64,000 nt of DNA from Posidonia oceanica (GCA_037176725.1 JAZBRS010000020.1:82592001-82656000), one strand, 5' to 3'. Counted from the first letter of the stretch, positions 22,301 to 35,640 are shown. The notes: generated from the sequence alone by a model not told the origin. Made by a program: numbers and translations.

Positions 22301-23773
22301 TTGAATCATTGATGGGACTTGGGAGTGGGGCGGTCTTGGTTTTTGGGGATGCGGTAGTTAAATGATGTGGTATTGTGGTGCGGGCGTGTGCTTCAGTTAC
22401 GGTGACTTCGGTTTGCACATGGAAATTAAGATTTGATTTTTTTTTTATTTGAATACGGTGAAAATCCCTTTCCTACCGAAGTTGATAACTAGTGATGATT
22501 CCAAAACTACATGACATACCATTGATTAAGGAACTGATGATTCCATCATGGGACTTGAAATGATCTAAGACCTACGAGGATTCAAAACAATATTTGGATT
22601 TTAGATAATTGACCTACCCTTATTTGGTAAGACTACCATAGGTTATAATTAACGGTATAAGCAGGTGGGTTAGGATAAATAAAAGGTCTAACACTTAACC
22701 TTATCTGCAAATAAAAATACCTGATGCTACTCAGAAGATAACTAGTGATGATGGATGAATTCTATACCTTTATCCGCACCAAGTAGGTCGAATTCAAGCA
22801 AGTGAATAAGTTACGGCTGACCAACTTACAGTCCTATTGCAAGTGGGTGTTGAAATCAAAACAAAAACTGAACGGCTCGATAATAGCCATAAGCGTGACT
22901 CCTTGCAAAGGGCTATCACCAGTGGCCAAGCATTGGTTTTCATGACTTTTTAGTCCAACAATCAAGTCTGCTGTTATTAGGCTTTATCCTTTCTCTCCGA
23001 TAACTGACCTCGAGACAATTGAACATTCAAGATACCATAGTGTTCATGGTTCAACCCCGGGCCTTGTTGATCCTCAACAACCCTCTGCGTGCGTGTCCTT
23101 CCTCTTCATTGTTCACTCTACGACGTGTCAAGCCCCTCAAGGTCTGTTTTCTTCACGTGTCCATGCATCTTCTCGAGCATGACTTCAGTGGATCAAGACG
23201 GAAAAGACGGCAATGCAAAATGGTAAAATCGTCAACAAAGGTAATAAAATTAAATGGTGAAAACTCAAAGAGAAATATCACAATGCAGTTTATTTTAAAA
23301 TCAGAGATAAGATAGTTATTTTACCATGACTTAATGGATAAATACAAGAATTCTTCCATCAATAATAGTCGAGGTATATATGGGATATCCAGGAACTTTT
23401 CTTAGGGTTGTTATAGTATATTGCATTATTGTCAATGAGATTTCTTTTAGTAATAACTGTAGGCAATGTTTACTTATTCGAACTTTGGCCTTTTTTACAC
23501 AAACAGACTTTTCCATTTGACAAAGTGATGATAGACAACTAAGGGAGATATATTCAAATGTGGTATTATAAGAGCTATGAGACTATTTTCTCATTTTATC
23601 ATTAAAACAAAAAATCCAAACCTTTATTGATATTGACTAACATAACTACAATAAAAAAGCAGAATTTTGAAAAAGGCCACTTAAATAATCCAAGAAAATT
23701 ATTTAGATTACGATCATAATTGTTCTATAAATTTAAGGTTACTTATAAATATCACATGATAATATATTTGTAA
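22301..23773. other. AT-rich stretch without recognised features
   Basis: I see no conserved coding, terminal repeats or RNA gene. A mildly GC-rich patch near 23040-23200 has a 98-codon frame with no recognisable motif. Confidence 0.35.
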
Positions 23774-23880
23774 CCTTTTTTTTGCTAATTTCTATAGTGA
23801 ATGTCCATGGAATTTAAACTCACAACCATCTGTTCAACCACAAGGAAGACTTATCACTAGATCAAGTGGTTGTTTAAGGG
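23774..23880 (-). mobile_element. tRNA-derived SINE, minus strand
   Basis: On the minus strand it has an A-box-like TGATCTAGTGATAAG, a B-box-like GAGTTTAAATTCC and a terminal A-run (T-run at 23776-23783). It lines up over about 70 bases with the SINE at 24038-24158, for example CTTGTGGTTGAAC against TTTGTGGTTGTAC. The B box is decayed. Confidence 0.55.
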
Positions 23881-24037
23881 TAATAGATGTTAATTACATT
23901 TAAGTTCATACAATTAAAATTTTTGTGAATTTATTTAATTATTTGAAAAGTTTAGAAACTTTTTCAGTATTGTAACACTTGTGAAATACATTTTTAAAAC
24001 TATTTAAACTATGAAAAGTAAGATACTACATGACTCC

Positions 24038-24158
24038 CAAAAGTTTGCAATCACTTAGTATACTGGTGAAGTCTCTTTGTGGTTGTACGAGAGGTTGGGA
24101 GTTCGAATCCTACGGATATCAAATAAAAAAATAAAAAGATGGTTAGATTAAAAAAAAA
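24038..24158 (+). mobile_element. tRNA-derived SINE with target duplication
   Basis: It has a B box GAGTTCGAATCC at about 24099-24110, an A-box-like stretch near 24060, and an A-rich tail from 24121. Direct repeats ACATGACTCC flank it at 24028-24037 and 24159-24168. Length and structure suit a short plant SINE transcribed by RNA polymerase III. Confidence 0.7.
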
Positions 24159-24168
24159 ACATGACTCC

Positions 24169-24419
24169 AAAATTTAAATACTAACAATAAAATATTAAAC
24201 ACAACATAAAACTTGATTTGGTTGAACAAATTTAATTACAAGTAACAAATAATTTATGACCTACATGACCAACTAAATTATAAATGCTAAAACCAAAGAA
24301 ACGTATATATTAGTGAAAACTAAAATAAGCAAGAAAACTAACAAAGATGAATAACAAGAATGTGTTCTTAACTATTGATACAATCTTCTTTGAGCTATAT
24401 ACATATATTAGAAGGGTTT
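24169..24419. other. AT-rich spacer before LTR F1
   Basis: No feature recognised. It ends in GGTTT, the base run just outside the F1 terminus. Confidence 0.4.
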
Positions 24420-25659
24420 TGTAACGACTTGCACAGTCGCTACCTTTCAAACCTAGCTACAATTTTCCTTTCTATTAATTATTATGTTAATTCTAAAACT
24501 AATTCTAAGCACAACTAATAGAAATAAATATTGAAAATAAATTAAACTCACTTACCCAGAATCCTTGATGTGTGGCAGTGTGACTCCTCCTACGTGTACT
24601 AGCAAGAACAGCTCCTATCCTGCACCTGCGGAAACACCAACACAAAGCACACGTGAGTAACCACTCAAAACGGTCACCCAGCACATACCCCACCTAAACC
24701 ACCCAGCCAATAGTGTTGAGGGAACATGCGAAATCATGCCACTGCAAACAAATACAGGCATCACACCTGGATGCCACAACACCATAACAGGGCAGCACAC
24801 TATTACCCAGCAAGCAGTAAAACTTATAAAACATGCATTTGAAATCACTTTTCTCTTTTTCCTTTCAAAACTATATGCATGCTCTTTCAAAACCTTAAAA
24901 GCACACATGAAATGGTCATTCTAGCCAAATCAAGTCCAATACCGCACAGCCTGATCCCACGCACTCACTGTGCGAACCAGACAACAAACAGTGTCTGAAT
25001 GCCTACAATTGCATCCAAAACACGCAACACAGCCAGCACCAAAACCAAGCAACAACACCACATAGGCACACCAAAACCAATATTGAGACACGGCTCAGCG
25101 AAACACACGGTCCGTCCTGGACTAAAAGCCAACCACGAGCCATCGCTCGGCAAACACGGTCTAGTCTAGACCAGAGCCTGGTTTCCTGAACCAGGATAAA
25201 GAAAAACTACAGCACCTCACTAGCGCAGGTCCCACGCCCCATTAGCGCAGCCACAACCACAAACAAGCAAACACTGGCCACAAGCAGCTATCGAAACACA
25301 CTGCACTGCCACAGACAGGGTGCACCTATCCGTCCCGAAGTTCAACCTCCTCAGCAAGACTCCTCTGTGTCATGTCATTCGGCGCCAAGCAACCGACACT
25401 AACCACAAGCAGCCACTGAAGTGCACTGCATTGCCACGGACAACCACCCTGTGGAGGAGTTTGCCCGTCCTGGCCTCCTCCCACCTAAAGGACCCTCAAA
25501 AGGCTAACCCCACCTGGGAAATCCGCTCACCCCACCTGGGCAAGTTGTCCCCTCTCTGAGGACAAACCACAAGGTACGCTCTATCAGTGCCCTAGCTTAG
25601 TGCTCGGACCTTCAGAGGCACCTCCTCCTAGGCTCCGACAGCACCCATAGGTCTTGGTA

Positions 25660-26165
25660 CCCGTAACAACCAAGGTATCACTCCCAGCTACGTAGGAGTA
25701 TCATACCTCCCGAGTCTGCTGCCACGATACCACTAGGTACAGACGACACCTCGACCCACAAACCTCAACCTAGGTGACGTGTCCGACCCACCAAGAACGT
25801 CACATTCTTGGGTCTAGGCGACATTCACCTCGGTATCTTGGCCCATCGACCTCAACCTCGGTGACGTGTCTGACACACCAGGAATGTAGTCAGATTCTTG
25901 GGTCCAGGCGACAGTCACCTCAGTATCTTGGCCCACAACCAAAATCATTGCCAAAACATTCCAAAACTAGGGGAGCCTCGATACCCATAACAACTAGGGT
26001 ATCACACTCAGCTACGCAAGAGTCTTATACCTCCCATGTCTGCTGCCACGATACCACTAGGTACGGAGGGTACCTTGACCCACAAACCTCAACCTAGGTG
26101 ACGTGTTTGACACACCAGGAACATCACGTTCTCGAGTCCAAGCGACATTCACCTCAGTATCTTGG
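25660..26165. repeat. Tandem duplication inside LTR F1
   Basis: Two copies of roughly 190 bp, about 315 bp apart, share CTGCCACGATACCACTAGG, CACAAACCTCAACCTAGG and TCACCT(C)AGTATCTTGGCC. The counterpart in F2 is at about 39565-39990. Confidence 0.7.
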
Positions 26166-26641
26166 CCCCAACAGAAACACGACAAAATCCTTTCCAAAGC
26201 CTTTGCAAAATCAATGCATTTTCCTTTTTAAAACACGTTTGGAAACCATTTCAAAATCCATTTAAATCATATCTCAAGACACCACACTAAAAATCCACAC
26301 TAGAGCTAGAACAACGGTCTCGAAATACCATTGAACTAACCAAACCGGACACCAATACTAAACACTAAATCACATCTAAGCCTAGGGTTAAATATCAACC
26401 TTAATGTCCATCTAATCCATTTAAGGGAGAACTTAGTATTTCTAAGTTCTATAGTCTTTTATACTAACCACAATACCTAGGGAATCTTACTAATTTATTT
26501 TAAGTATTCCCTATAATCATTCTAGTAATTATCCTAATCATTAATATGCCTTAATCACCTATAAGGCTAATACACTAATAAACCATCCCAACTTACCCCA
26601 AAACTTAACCCAAAATCACCCAAGAATGGGTTCAGGGGTTT

Positions 26642-26806
26642 GGTTTGGCAGACCAATTTGGATCGGTCGACCGGACCAGTGCCCCACCCTCTCCTTTTTC
26701 CGTGAGCCATATTGGTAGACCGAAGGGATTCGGTTGACCGATTTCTGGGTTCAAGGGCAACCAGAGAGCAAGATCGGCATACCGAAATGGTTCGGTATGC
26801 CAAACC
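26642..26806. repeat. Word-3 dyad units in F1
   Basis: Units are 26642-26677, 26709-26744 and 26771-26806, each 16-4-16. The third has an 11-bp perfect inner stem, GGCATACCGAA/TTCGGTATGCC, around a 4-base loop. Confidence 0.82.
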
Positions 26807-27252
26807 AGTCGAGCCCAGAGTACCCCAACTCAGAGCGACCCAAAAATCACCCAAAGTGGGAATGGCGACTGATCCCTGCACAGCTAACCAAAACACACAA
26901 ACCACATACCCAAACGAAGATCTTGAGACAATCTACGAGTTGGGACAAGAAACACAAGGATTCATTAAACGGATCGCAAGGAATCACCAATCAAAACACA
27001 CAGGCACTATTCATGATACTATTCATCCATGAATGGCCCCAAAGCACAAATCACACCACACAAGCCCAAAAATTACAAGCAATATACCAAAATGAAGATC
27101 TAGAGATGATCTATCATTTGGGACAAGAATCATCTCAATCCATTGTATGTGGGCCAAGAAATCATAAAACAAAGCATTCACGTATCAAAAGCCATAAGCC
27201 ACCTCCGATGCCATTAAAGCCATTAAAAACCTCCATAATTTCACCATAAATC

Positions 27253-30040
27253 TGTAGTAACCCTGAAAATCGGTACATCCATGCATACTGCCAAAGCTCG
27301 CGCGCACCGACCGATGATAGGCCATTGATAGCAGGTGGATCCGAGGAAGAAAACTTGACTCAAAAACACCGAAAAAGGGCGAAAAAACAATGATAAAGTA
27401 AATTCAGAGTCGCCACCTAGTCTATTAAATCGGAAGATAGGGAAAATCGAGAAAAGCATGAAAACATGCAAAGAGGTGCAGTGCTATGCAAAAATAAATG
27501 ACTGGTGCCTAGGATAAGGGCATAATGATCATTGCAGGCCAAGAGAAAGGGTAAGGACTTCTGTTATGCACGGGGAAGGTGTTAGGCACCCCCGATACAC
27601 CCAAAGTCAGTCTTTCTAGGCTTCTCGCTTGCATATGTAGGAATGTCGGCAATGCTTGCCTTTACTGTACGCTTAAGGGTGAGGGATGCTATGAATGCTT
27701 ATGAATGCTTAATTACATGCTCAAATGTATGCTCAAGATGCCATGATGTGTGATGAAAATTAAACGTGCAATCTATGTGCTCAGCAGTGCTGCCAGTGTT
27801 CTGAATCGGGCGTGCCTTAGTTCGTAAGAACTCCAAACAATAAGCATCACTACCCTAAATGCAATGCAGGTGAGAAATCAAAACGACGAATAAAATCATG
27901 CAATGCGAAGCGACATGCAACATGCGTTTGTAAAACATGCAAAGCTTTGTAAAACTTGCCAGAAATACTAATCGGAATTAAAACGCTACAAAGAGACGAT
28001 AAGCAAGCTCGGGAAGCAAAACAGTAAACAAGCAAGTGAAGCAAACACAGCGCGAAGCGACAAACAAGGTAGCTCAGCCACTGTTTGAACTGCAACCTTG
28101 GTCGCCGCCCTGAACGGCGGTAGTGCATGTCGTCGGTGAGATCGGCGAGGCACACAGCGCCAGTCAGAACAGTAACAGTTGCAGTCGCCGGTGTGAGCAG
28201 TGTCTGAGCATGTCGCCGGTACAAGTGGCGACATAGGCATATACAGTGCTTCTCAAACAGCAGACTTTCATGGCCGAAAACAAGCTAGCTAATGGATGCG
28301 AAATGACAAACTAAATGCATGGAAATGAAGATGGCATATTCAGGATCACAAACATGCAAACAACAAGTAAAATGGACGCCTAGGTTGTAAGATACAACGG
28401 TCCAAAGCTTGGCTGGAGAACCGGCCAAGAGTTGCAGGTGAGTCGCCACTGAGACCGGCGACAACACTGCAATTCAGGTGCTCCAAATAGGCAAGTTTGG
28501 GACCAAATCTGGAACCCATGGCTATGCAAAATAAGCATCTAACTATGCAAACATGTAGAGTAAACATTCAGCAACACAAACATGCAAAAAATAAGTAAAA
28601 CGGAGCTCTGGGTTGGCTGGAGCGGCAGCCCAAAGATCTGCCAGCAAGTAGCCAGAGATGCAGGCTAGTTGCTGCTAGCGATGGCGCCTAACTTGGCAGT
28701 CCTCCGGTGCTGGAGAAGAAAGCTAAAGACGACAGTAAATGTGCGGTAAAATATAATTGAATGCACAGGAAGCAAGCATGGAATGTTATGAAGCTGAGGG
28801 GAAGGTTGCTCACCTACGGGGGCACGTGGAGCAGCTCCCCGACCTAGTTCACCGGAGTGCACCGGCGTGGAGGTTGCTGCGGCACTAGGGGCGACGACGG
28901 ATGTTTGGGTTGATCGGGCTGTATTCGTGATGATTTGGCGGAGGTGTATGTGGAGTTTGGCGGCGTTTGGTGCCGTGGTGTGGCTTCTGGGAGATGTTGG
29001 TTGGCGGCGGCAAGGAGGACGGCGAGCTCGGTCGTGCGGCGGTGCTGGGCTATGCGCGGTGGTTCAGGGCTGTGGGAAACATCAGACGGGATGCAAGGAG
29101 TGTATGGGGATTGCTGGGTGTATGCTGCGGGCTATGGTTGCTGTGGGATTGCTGTTGGGAGGACGGCCGGCAATGGGTTCACCGTGGATGGCAAGAGCAC
29201 GGTGAAGCTATGCGGTGGTTCAGGAGGCTAGGGAAAGGTGTGGGATGCTTGGGCAAATGCTAGGATGCTGGGGAATGCTTCTGGATCACCAGAGCTCGCT
29301 CTGGTTCAAGCGGCAATGGGAGGAGATGGTGGAATGGTCCGTCGTCCGCCTGTAATTGGGTTCCACCCCACCACCTATTGGCTCTGGCAAAGCCAACGGA
29401 TGGTAGGGAAGGTGGTAGTGAGGGCTGTGAGGAGGTGTGGAGGTCGAGGAAGTAAGTGTGTGTAGAGAAGGGTACGGCGAAGTCGTCGGTGGCAGGAGTT
29501 GCAGGCGGCCAGTCAGCGACTGTGGAGAGAGCGGGAAGGTTGCCAGCGAGGAGGGGACGCGGTGCCAGGGAAGTAAGTGGCCTTTGGCACCTAGCGCGTG
29601 GAGGTAGTGAGGAGTAAATGGCAAGGGGATGGGGTGGTAGGGTGACAGAGGTCGGCGACGACGGGCAGCGGCCGTGCGGGAAAGTTCAAGTAGTGGTCTA
29701 AATTACAGAAAGTTGCCAGTCATTGTAGCGCTAAACCCAGTCGCCGCTTAGCGTGGCGATAGGTCTAGTCGCTGCTTCTAGTGGCGACAGAATGTGCAAC
29801 TCAGTGGACTGGGCCTGCATTGTGAAATCCAGGCCCACTGCCTTGTCCTTAAACCACCAATGGGTTTTGGACTTTTGTGAAGGCTTGTGATGTTAGGCTT
29901 TGTGTAATAGGAAAGTTTTGGGTTGGTTTAGGGTTGGGTTTGGTTTGGTTTGCTAAGTTAGGGCTTGAGTTGAAAGTGGGGTTTTGAGTCGGTTTGGGTG
30001 AAAAGGTTGGTTTTGAGGGTTTTGGTCAAAGTTTGGGTCC
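27253..30040 (-). mobile_element. D, D-type (Tat-like) LTR
   Basis: The plus-strand left end TGTAGTAACCCTG is the reverse complement of a terminus shared with A1 and B (RTTACTACA). Next come the common U5 block (27.35-27.85 kb, including CACGGGGAAGGTGTTAGGCACC), a splice-donor-like AG|GTGAGC at 28814/28813, a GC island (28.8-29.7 kb), and at least nine word-2 units. The 5' LTR terminus is not recognisable; sequence near 30.04 kb passes into GCAT-rich internal-type sequence. A PBS-like TGGCGACTC lies inside at 27415-27407. Open frames in the GC island are probably not protein genes. Confidence 0.72.
28101..29789. repeat. Word-2 dyad units in LTR D
   Basis: Units are 28101-28121, 28129-28149, 28184-28204, 28212-28232, 28442-28462, about 28648-28670, 28677-28699, 29739-29760 and 29767-29789. 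All keep a 9-base loop. The best, such as 28442-28462, have perfect GTCGCC/GGCGAC arms. Confidence 0.8.
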
Positions 30041-30815
30041 ATCGCAGATGTGATGCTTACGCTAATGCTCATTGCGATGTACTCCACTAGGGGGAAAGCG
30101 GGCAATGCATGCACGTGATGATGTGGCAAAAAATGCAATGCAATGCAAAAGGTCGCTAGGCAATACAGGAAGGCCAGTCGATAGAGTGCGTTGAGCAGTG
30201 CGTAAGTCTAGCGCAGGGGTGCCATTCGCCAAGCTTTGCTTATGGCGAAGGCGATGTAGGTGCTGAAAGTAAAAGGCTGAGAGTAAAATGTTATGGATGT
30301 GCATGCGATGGCGAGCACGTAATGCCAAGGAAGTGATCCTGGCCGTGCACTACCGTGGGTGTCATCTTAAGCGGGCTGGCTATGAAAGCCATGGAATGCT
30401 GAAGATACCACTTTAAGCAATGTGCAAGTCAGGGGTTCAATTTCCTAGGCATGCAATGTCTGGGAAATGGAATGCGGGAGTTGGTGTAATGACTACAGGG
30501 AGTAGCAGCACAACGAGAATGCAATGTGATGTGATGTTATGTAGTGAAATGCAATGTATATATAGTATGACGCCGGGCACGCGAAACCGAGAAAACGATC
30601 CTGGCCATGCACTACCGTGGGTGCCATCCAAAGCAGGCAAGCTGTGTAGAGTTGTGAGTGCTGAGGATGTTACCTTAGGCAATACGCGAACCAATGGTTC
30701 GAATCTTAAGTGCGCGATGTCCGTGTGATGATGAAATGCAATACTAGGACAGACTGTACGGGGGATATAAGGAAGCTACATGATGACATGCAATGAGATG
30801 CTATGCATTCGTTAG
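30041..30815 (-). mobile_element. Probable internal sequence of the D element
   Basis: Rich in GCAATGCAATGC-type repeats like those before the A1 LTR (reverse complement). It contains a diverged direct duplication: a block beginning GATCCTGGCCGTGCACTACC at about 30338 recurs at about 30598 (about 260 bp apart). No coding is recognised. Confidence 0.4.
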
Positions 30816-31160
30816 ATAGGACCCATTGCATATGCATGCGGGGAACCACCCCCGGTTAGTATTAGTTGCATTTATTTCTATTATTTCTTATTTATATGAT
30901 TTGTTTACTACACTCGAACTTACCTAGATCTCTATTCTTATTGTTTTGAAGGAAAGGAGTCCGCTCATATAGAACGAGGACGCTGCTGGATGGCATTCTA
31001 CCGTTGATCCAGTAAGCCGATGACCCACATCATCCACATCTCCCCCCAGGCGTCTTGTCAGCCAGCATCAAGCGAATCGACGAGTGGCGATCACAACAAG
31101 TAGACGACGTCGTGGAAGCGCTGTCTCCTTCATCTACACACCCCCAAATCGACATCCACA
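30816..31160 (+). mobile_element. C3, 3' fragment of a C-type LTR
   Basis: It matches the last 330-350 bp of C2 and C1: ATATGCATGCGGGGAACCAC, the GAAGGAAAGG stretch, TGGCGATCACAACAAGTAGA, and an end CATCCACA at 31160. It lacks U3 and TATA. The right end abuts CACTA coding, so the insertion or a deletion removed the start of that gene. Confidence 0.72.
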
Positions 31161-34147
31161 GATACTATGATAGGAAAAATCAAGAAAATGCTGCTAGAGA
31201 ACCATGAATTATTGAAGAACTACTATGAGGCAAAGAAGATGATGAGAAAGAAGGGGTTGGCAAAGGTGAAGATTGATACTTGCTCAAAACATCACATTCT
31301 ATACTACAAGGAACACGAAGACAAATTAGAGTGTCCAGAATGTCACGAGCCTCGTTAAAAAAGTGACTCAAAGACACGTGTACCTTGGAAGGTGCTTCGT
31401 TATTTTCCTTTAGCATTGAGACTGAAGAGGTTGTACTATTGCAGAGTGACTACAAAAGATATGACATGACATGCAGATCATACACAAAACATTGATATGA
31501 AGCATCCTTCTGACACCAAGTGTTGGCAAGTCTTGAAGGAGTCCTTCTCTTCATTTGCTGCAGAAAACCGCAATTTTGTTGTCGATCTTTCTAATGATGG
31601 ATTCAATTCACATAGTAGAGGAAAATATTACTCGTGTTGGCTTGTCATGATCACACCATAGAATCTACCTCCTTTGATGTGTAATAAAAGGCCGTACATG
31701 TTTTTGTCTTTACTCATTCCTTGTCCAAGTCATCTTGGAAAACACATTGACGTGTACTTGAGGCCTCTTATAGGCGAGTTGAAGATGCTTTGGGACACAG
31801 GAGTTGAGACATACGATGCATGCAAGTGGAAAACTTTCAACATGAAGGTTGCTTTGCTTTGGACTATTAGCGATTTCCCTGTGTATGGGATGTTGTCTGG
31901 TTGGAGTATGCATGGAAAGATGAGCTATCCTTATTGTATGGAACACACAAAGTCACTTCAGCTTCAATATGGTCGCAAGCCATGTTTCTTTGACTGCCAT
32001 CGTCAATTCTTGCCCATAGACCGCTCATAATGAAAACAGAGGCAAGCTTTTAAGAAGAATACAGTCAAATTGTCCAACTCACCTCTCAGGTTGTCAGGAG
32101 AACAATTGTTTAGTCTATTATCAAAGTTTGAGTAGATCGTTTTTGGACATGGTGTTGGTCCACAAACTTTAGAGGGATTTGAGAATATTCACAATTGGAT
32201 GAAGATCAGCATATTCTAGGAGTTACCGTATTGGTCGAAGCTCCTAATTCGTCACAACTTAAATGTCATGCATATCGAGAAAATTGTATTTGACAATGTG
32301 TTTTACACAGTATTGGATGTCAAGGGCAAGACAAAGGACATAGAGAATATACACAGAGATTTGAAGTTGCATTGTAGTCGTAAGGACTTACACCTAATAG
32401 AGCATGCCAATGGAAAGATTGAAATGGCTAAGGGAAAGTACACACTTGATAAGAATCAGATAAAGGTAGTGTGCGAGTGGTCAACAACTTGAAATTTCCA
32501 GACGGATATGCATCAAATATATCAAAACTTGTGGATCTTAAGAAATACACTTTCAAGAGAATGAAAAGCCACAATTGTCATGTGTTCATGGAGAGATTGC
32601 TTTCCCTTTCATTTAGATGTTTGTTGCCTAAGCCCATTGTAGACGTACTTATAGTTCTAAGTAAATTCTTCAAGCCATTTGCTCCTCCAAATTGTCTGTG
32701 AAAGACATGGAGACTTTAGAGGGAAATATTGTTCTCATATTGTGCAATCTTGAAAAGATATTTCTACCTGCCTTCTTTGACTTGATGGAACACTCATGGT
32801 TCACCTACCTTACGAAGCCAAAGTGGGTGGATCGATGCAATATCAATGGATGTATTCTTTTGAGAGGTATATGTTATTCTAAAGAAAGTTTGTTCTTTCA
32901 TTTGTTATTGCAAGCATTTTTATCTAATTTATCCACATTCTTATTAGGTACATGTTTTTCTTGAAACGAAAAGTTTGAAATAAGAAAAGAGTGGAAGGTT
33001 CAATAAGTGCTCAATATATCTACGAAGAGGTTGCCACATTTTATTCTAGATATTTCTCACTGGAGGTTATAACAATGCATAATCAAGTACAGAGGAATGA
33101 TGATATGGGAGTTGTAGAACAAAATGATATACTTTTTGTCTTTTGTTCAAGTGCTTGTCCATTTGAAATGGCAAAAGACCGGCTACTGACCCAAAATGAG
33201 AAAGATGCTGCAGAGTTATATGTTTTTGACAATTGCGATGAAGTCTCACCCTTTGTCGAGTATTTATCGCTATCTTTCTCGATACGTCCATTTAATAAAA
33301 TTAAATAATGTATTATTTGACTATGTTCTAAATTTTCAATTGTAGGCAATTCAGAGAACAATTAATGGTCGACGATCCTACTCTAAAAGATGATGATATC
33401 TTGGACATATTCATGAAGACATTTTCCAAGTGGTTTAAAAATCATATAAACTAACTTGATCCTAGCCCTAAGCAAAAACACTGACTTAGCTTATGGTCCT
33501 ATTTTCCAAATATAGTCGTATGGAGCTTGCTTTGCAAATAGGTATTGATTTCACACACAAGATTATGATGGGGCGATTGACTACTTAAAATTTAGGATTT
33601 ATGGTGAAAGGATCATATTATGCAGAAGATCATATTGACTATTATGGTATCTTTAAAAAAAAATCCTCGAGCTGGAATACTTTGGTGCAAATAAAGTGAT
33701 AATGTTTCTCTGTGATTGGTATAACCCTAAGAAGGGAGTCACATACGACTTCAGGCATAATATTGTAGACGTTATATCAACTAAATACTTGAGGAGATTC
33801 AAGCCATTTGTGCTAGCTTCACAGGCTGATCAAGTCTATCATGTACCTCAAGTTTCAAAAAGAGAAAGAAAGATGATTATTTCAGTGTAATGAAGATCAA
33901 AGTACGTGCCTACATTGTTGTGGCCGACTAAGCTCCAAATAATGAGTTTGAAGACTTGTATCAACCTAACTACGAGCCTCCACAATCGATAGTTGTAGAC
34001 GATGCTCTTGATCAAGTCTCTACAATTCCACCTAATTCAGTGTTGTGGCAAACTGATGATGAAGAAGGAACATTTGTAGAAGATGAAGGTGAAGACGATG
34101 AAGAAAATGAGCAAGAAGAGAGCGTTGACTATAATGACGAAGACTAG
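31161..34147 (+). pseudogene. CACTA (En/Spm) TNP2-like transposase pseudogene
   Basis: Ordered remnants of the Transposase_21/TNP2 protein lie over 3 kb. They are a Cys-rich CPECHEPR block (31.33 kb); PYMFLSLLIPCPSHLGKHID and WTISDFPVYGMLSGWS (31.69-31.91 kb); LKFPDGYASNISKLVDLKK with CHVFMERLL (32.48-32.6 kb); EGSISAQYIYEEVATFYSRY (33.0 kb); a DUF4216-like FVLASQADQVYHVP (33.8 kb); and an acidic C-terminus (34.06-34.14 kb). TNP2 is the DNA-cutting transposase of CACTA elements. Many frameshifts and stops make it inactive. The N-terminus is missing at the C3 junction. I found no CACTA terminal inverted repeats. Confidence 0.85.
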
Positions 34148-34339
34148 GAGATTTCCTTGTCATTTTGGTATATACCTTCTTTATTTTGCTTTGTTATCTC
34201 TTTTTGCACTTGCATTCTATAGATATATATTAATAGTGACAGATTGATATGTTATTTTAAGAAAGTTTTGTTTTTGAATGTTGATATATACCAACCAATT
34301 AAGATGATATAGAAAACTAACAAATTAGATGACAGGTTC

Positions 34340-35640
34340 ATCATGGCTTTCTTATTCAGCATTGCCGCCGTTCTTGTGCTTGTAAGTACCATCAAGTTCC
34401 TTGTTTAAATTCACTTATGGTTTTCATATTGGCTCCTTGTTTATTCAGCAAATTAGATGAATCTTACATGAATATTTTGATGTATTGTTTATCGTATTAG
34501 ATAACCGGATTTAGTAAAGGTGGTTGACGCTCTAGTGGATCTGGTGGATGTGGTTTATCAGAGGATCGATAGATCGATCCTAGTACTTTCACGAGCACTC
34601 AATTGATTTAGTACATGCATTCACAGGGTGTGCCTCTACCTGGAGCAAGGTGGACACCTCCAACCACTTTGGTTCTGGCTCCCACCTCCCCTCCTGTGAT
34701 TAGGCATAGTGCTACTCCACAGAGTAGTACTGTAGTGGTACTGCACGTCAGGTCTAGCATGAGTTGTTTTCTCCCTCTCCAGTAGTAGGTAATTAATATA
34801 ATGAAATTATAGTTTTTATGTCTTGATATTAAATATACTTACTGACATATGTGTAATTTTAATGAAAATTAATAAGAACAACAAGAACAAGGAGGGCATG
34901 CTCAAGTTTCTCAAGGACCTAGACCTGTTCTAGAGCTAATGTCAAACAAGTAACTCATTTTTCCTTTTAATTTGGTGTTAGTCAACATGTTACCTATTTT
35001 CTGTACTTAACGTGATTTAAATGCAGTATCTTCAAGAGGAGATTACAAAAATATTTAGATCTTATGCATCGACCATCGAGTTTCGATGGACATATTTGTA
35101 TTCAGATGAGAGGGAAAAAAATGTTTGATGCTCTATTGGTAATTAGTAATCCTTATCCTTATAGTATATTAAATTAATAATCATGTTGGATTTATATAGA
35201 GCAAAATTACTCTTTCACCTAGGTGTACCAAGGAGGATTATAGTGCTTCTTTTACAAAGTTAATCAAGAAAAGGATGAACGATATATATTATAGGGCAAG
35301 GACACATGCATTGACAAAATACCCTAAGCCTCATGATGATTATTAGGTAGCCATGGCATTTCCTTTACCTTGGTATATACAAGAGAGGTAATTAATATTT
35401 ATATTAAATTAGAATTGTGTTTATTATTGTATATATAGGAATTAAAATATATATTGTTGTTTAATGTTAAAATTAGGTGAAATGGACTCTGTGATCTTTT
35501 TGCCACAGATGTAGAGTTCCAAAGATGGTCCGTGGTAGGGAAGATAAACTGCGGAAAGCAAGAAATTTGCTCCACAAGCGAATCAAGAAGCCACAATGAT
35601 CTTCATACTGAGTTGATAAGGATATTTTTTCTCATGTGAT
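34340..35640 (+). pseudogene. Second CACTA gene remnant (Transposase_24/TNPA-like)
   Basis: Downstream of the TNP2 remnant on the same strand, as in CACTA elements. The best block is 35480-35610, reading LCDLFATDVEFQRWS, then KINCGKQEICSTSESRSHN. This fits the C-terminal block of plant Transposase_24 proteins (tryptophan/LCDLF, then S...N...K, then GSRSH). A weaker block at 35235-35330 reads YSASFTKLIKKRMNDIYYRA. The 5' part (34.34-35.0 kb) has short frames with donor-like GTAAGT near 34382 and low-complexity Pro/Thr/Ser coding. Stops and gaps show decay. Confidence 0.62.

Larger units (their letters stand above)
24420..27252 (-). mobile_element. F1, F-type (Del/Tekay-like) LTR cut by D
   Basis: It begins at plus-strand TGTAACGAC, the same terminus as F2 and F3, and follows F2 block by block to about 27.2 kb, where the D terminus TGTAGTAACC interrupts it. 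It contains an internal duplication (about 25660-25850 and 25975-26165) that F2 also has, so the duplication predates the two copies. Three word-3 units lie at 26642-26806. It is clearly more diverged than F2 and F3 are from each other. The remaining 5' part of this LTR is not in the window. Confidence 0.78.

Noticed and set aside
28665..29624. Genes in the GC-rich island of LTR D
   Set aside because: Same reason: composition-driven open frames in an LTR leader island.
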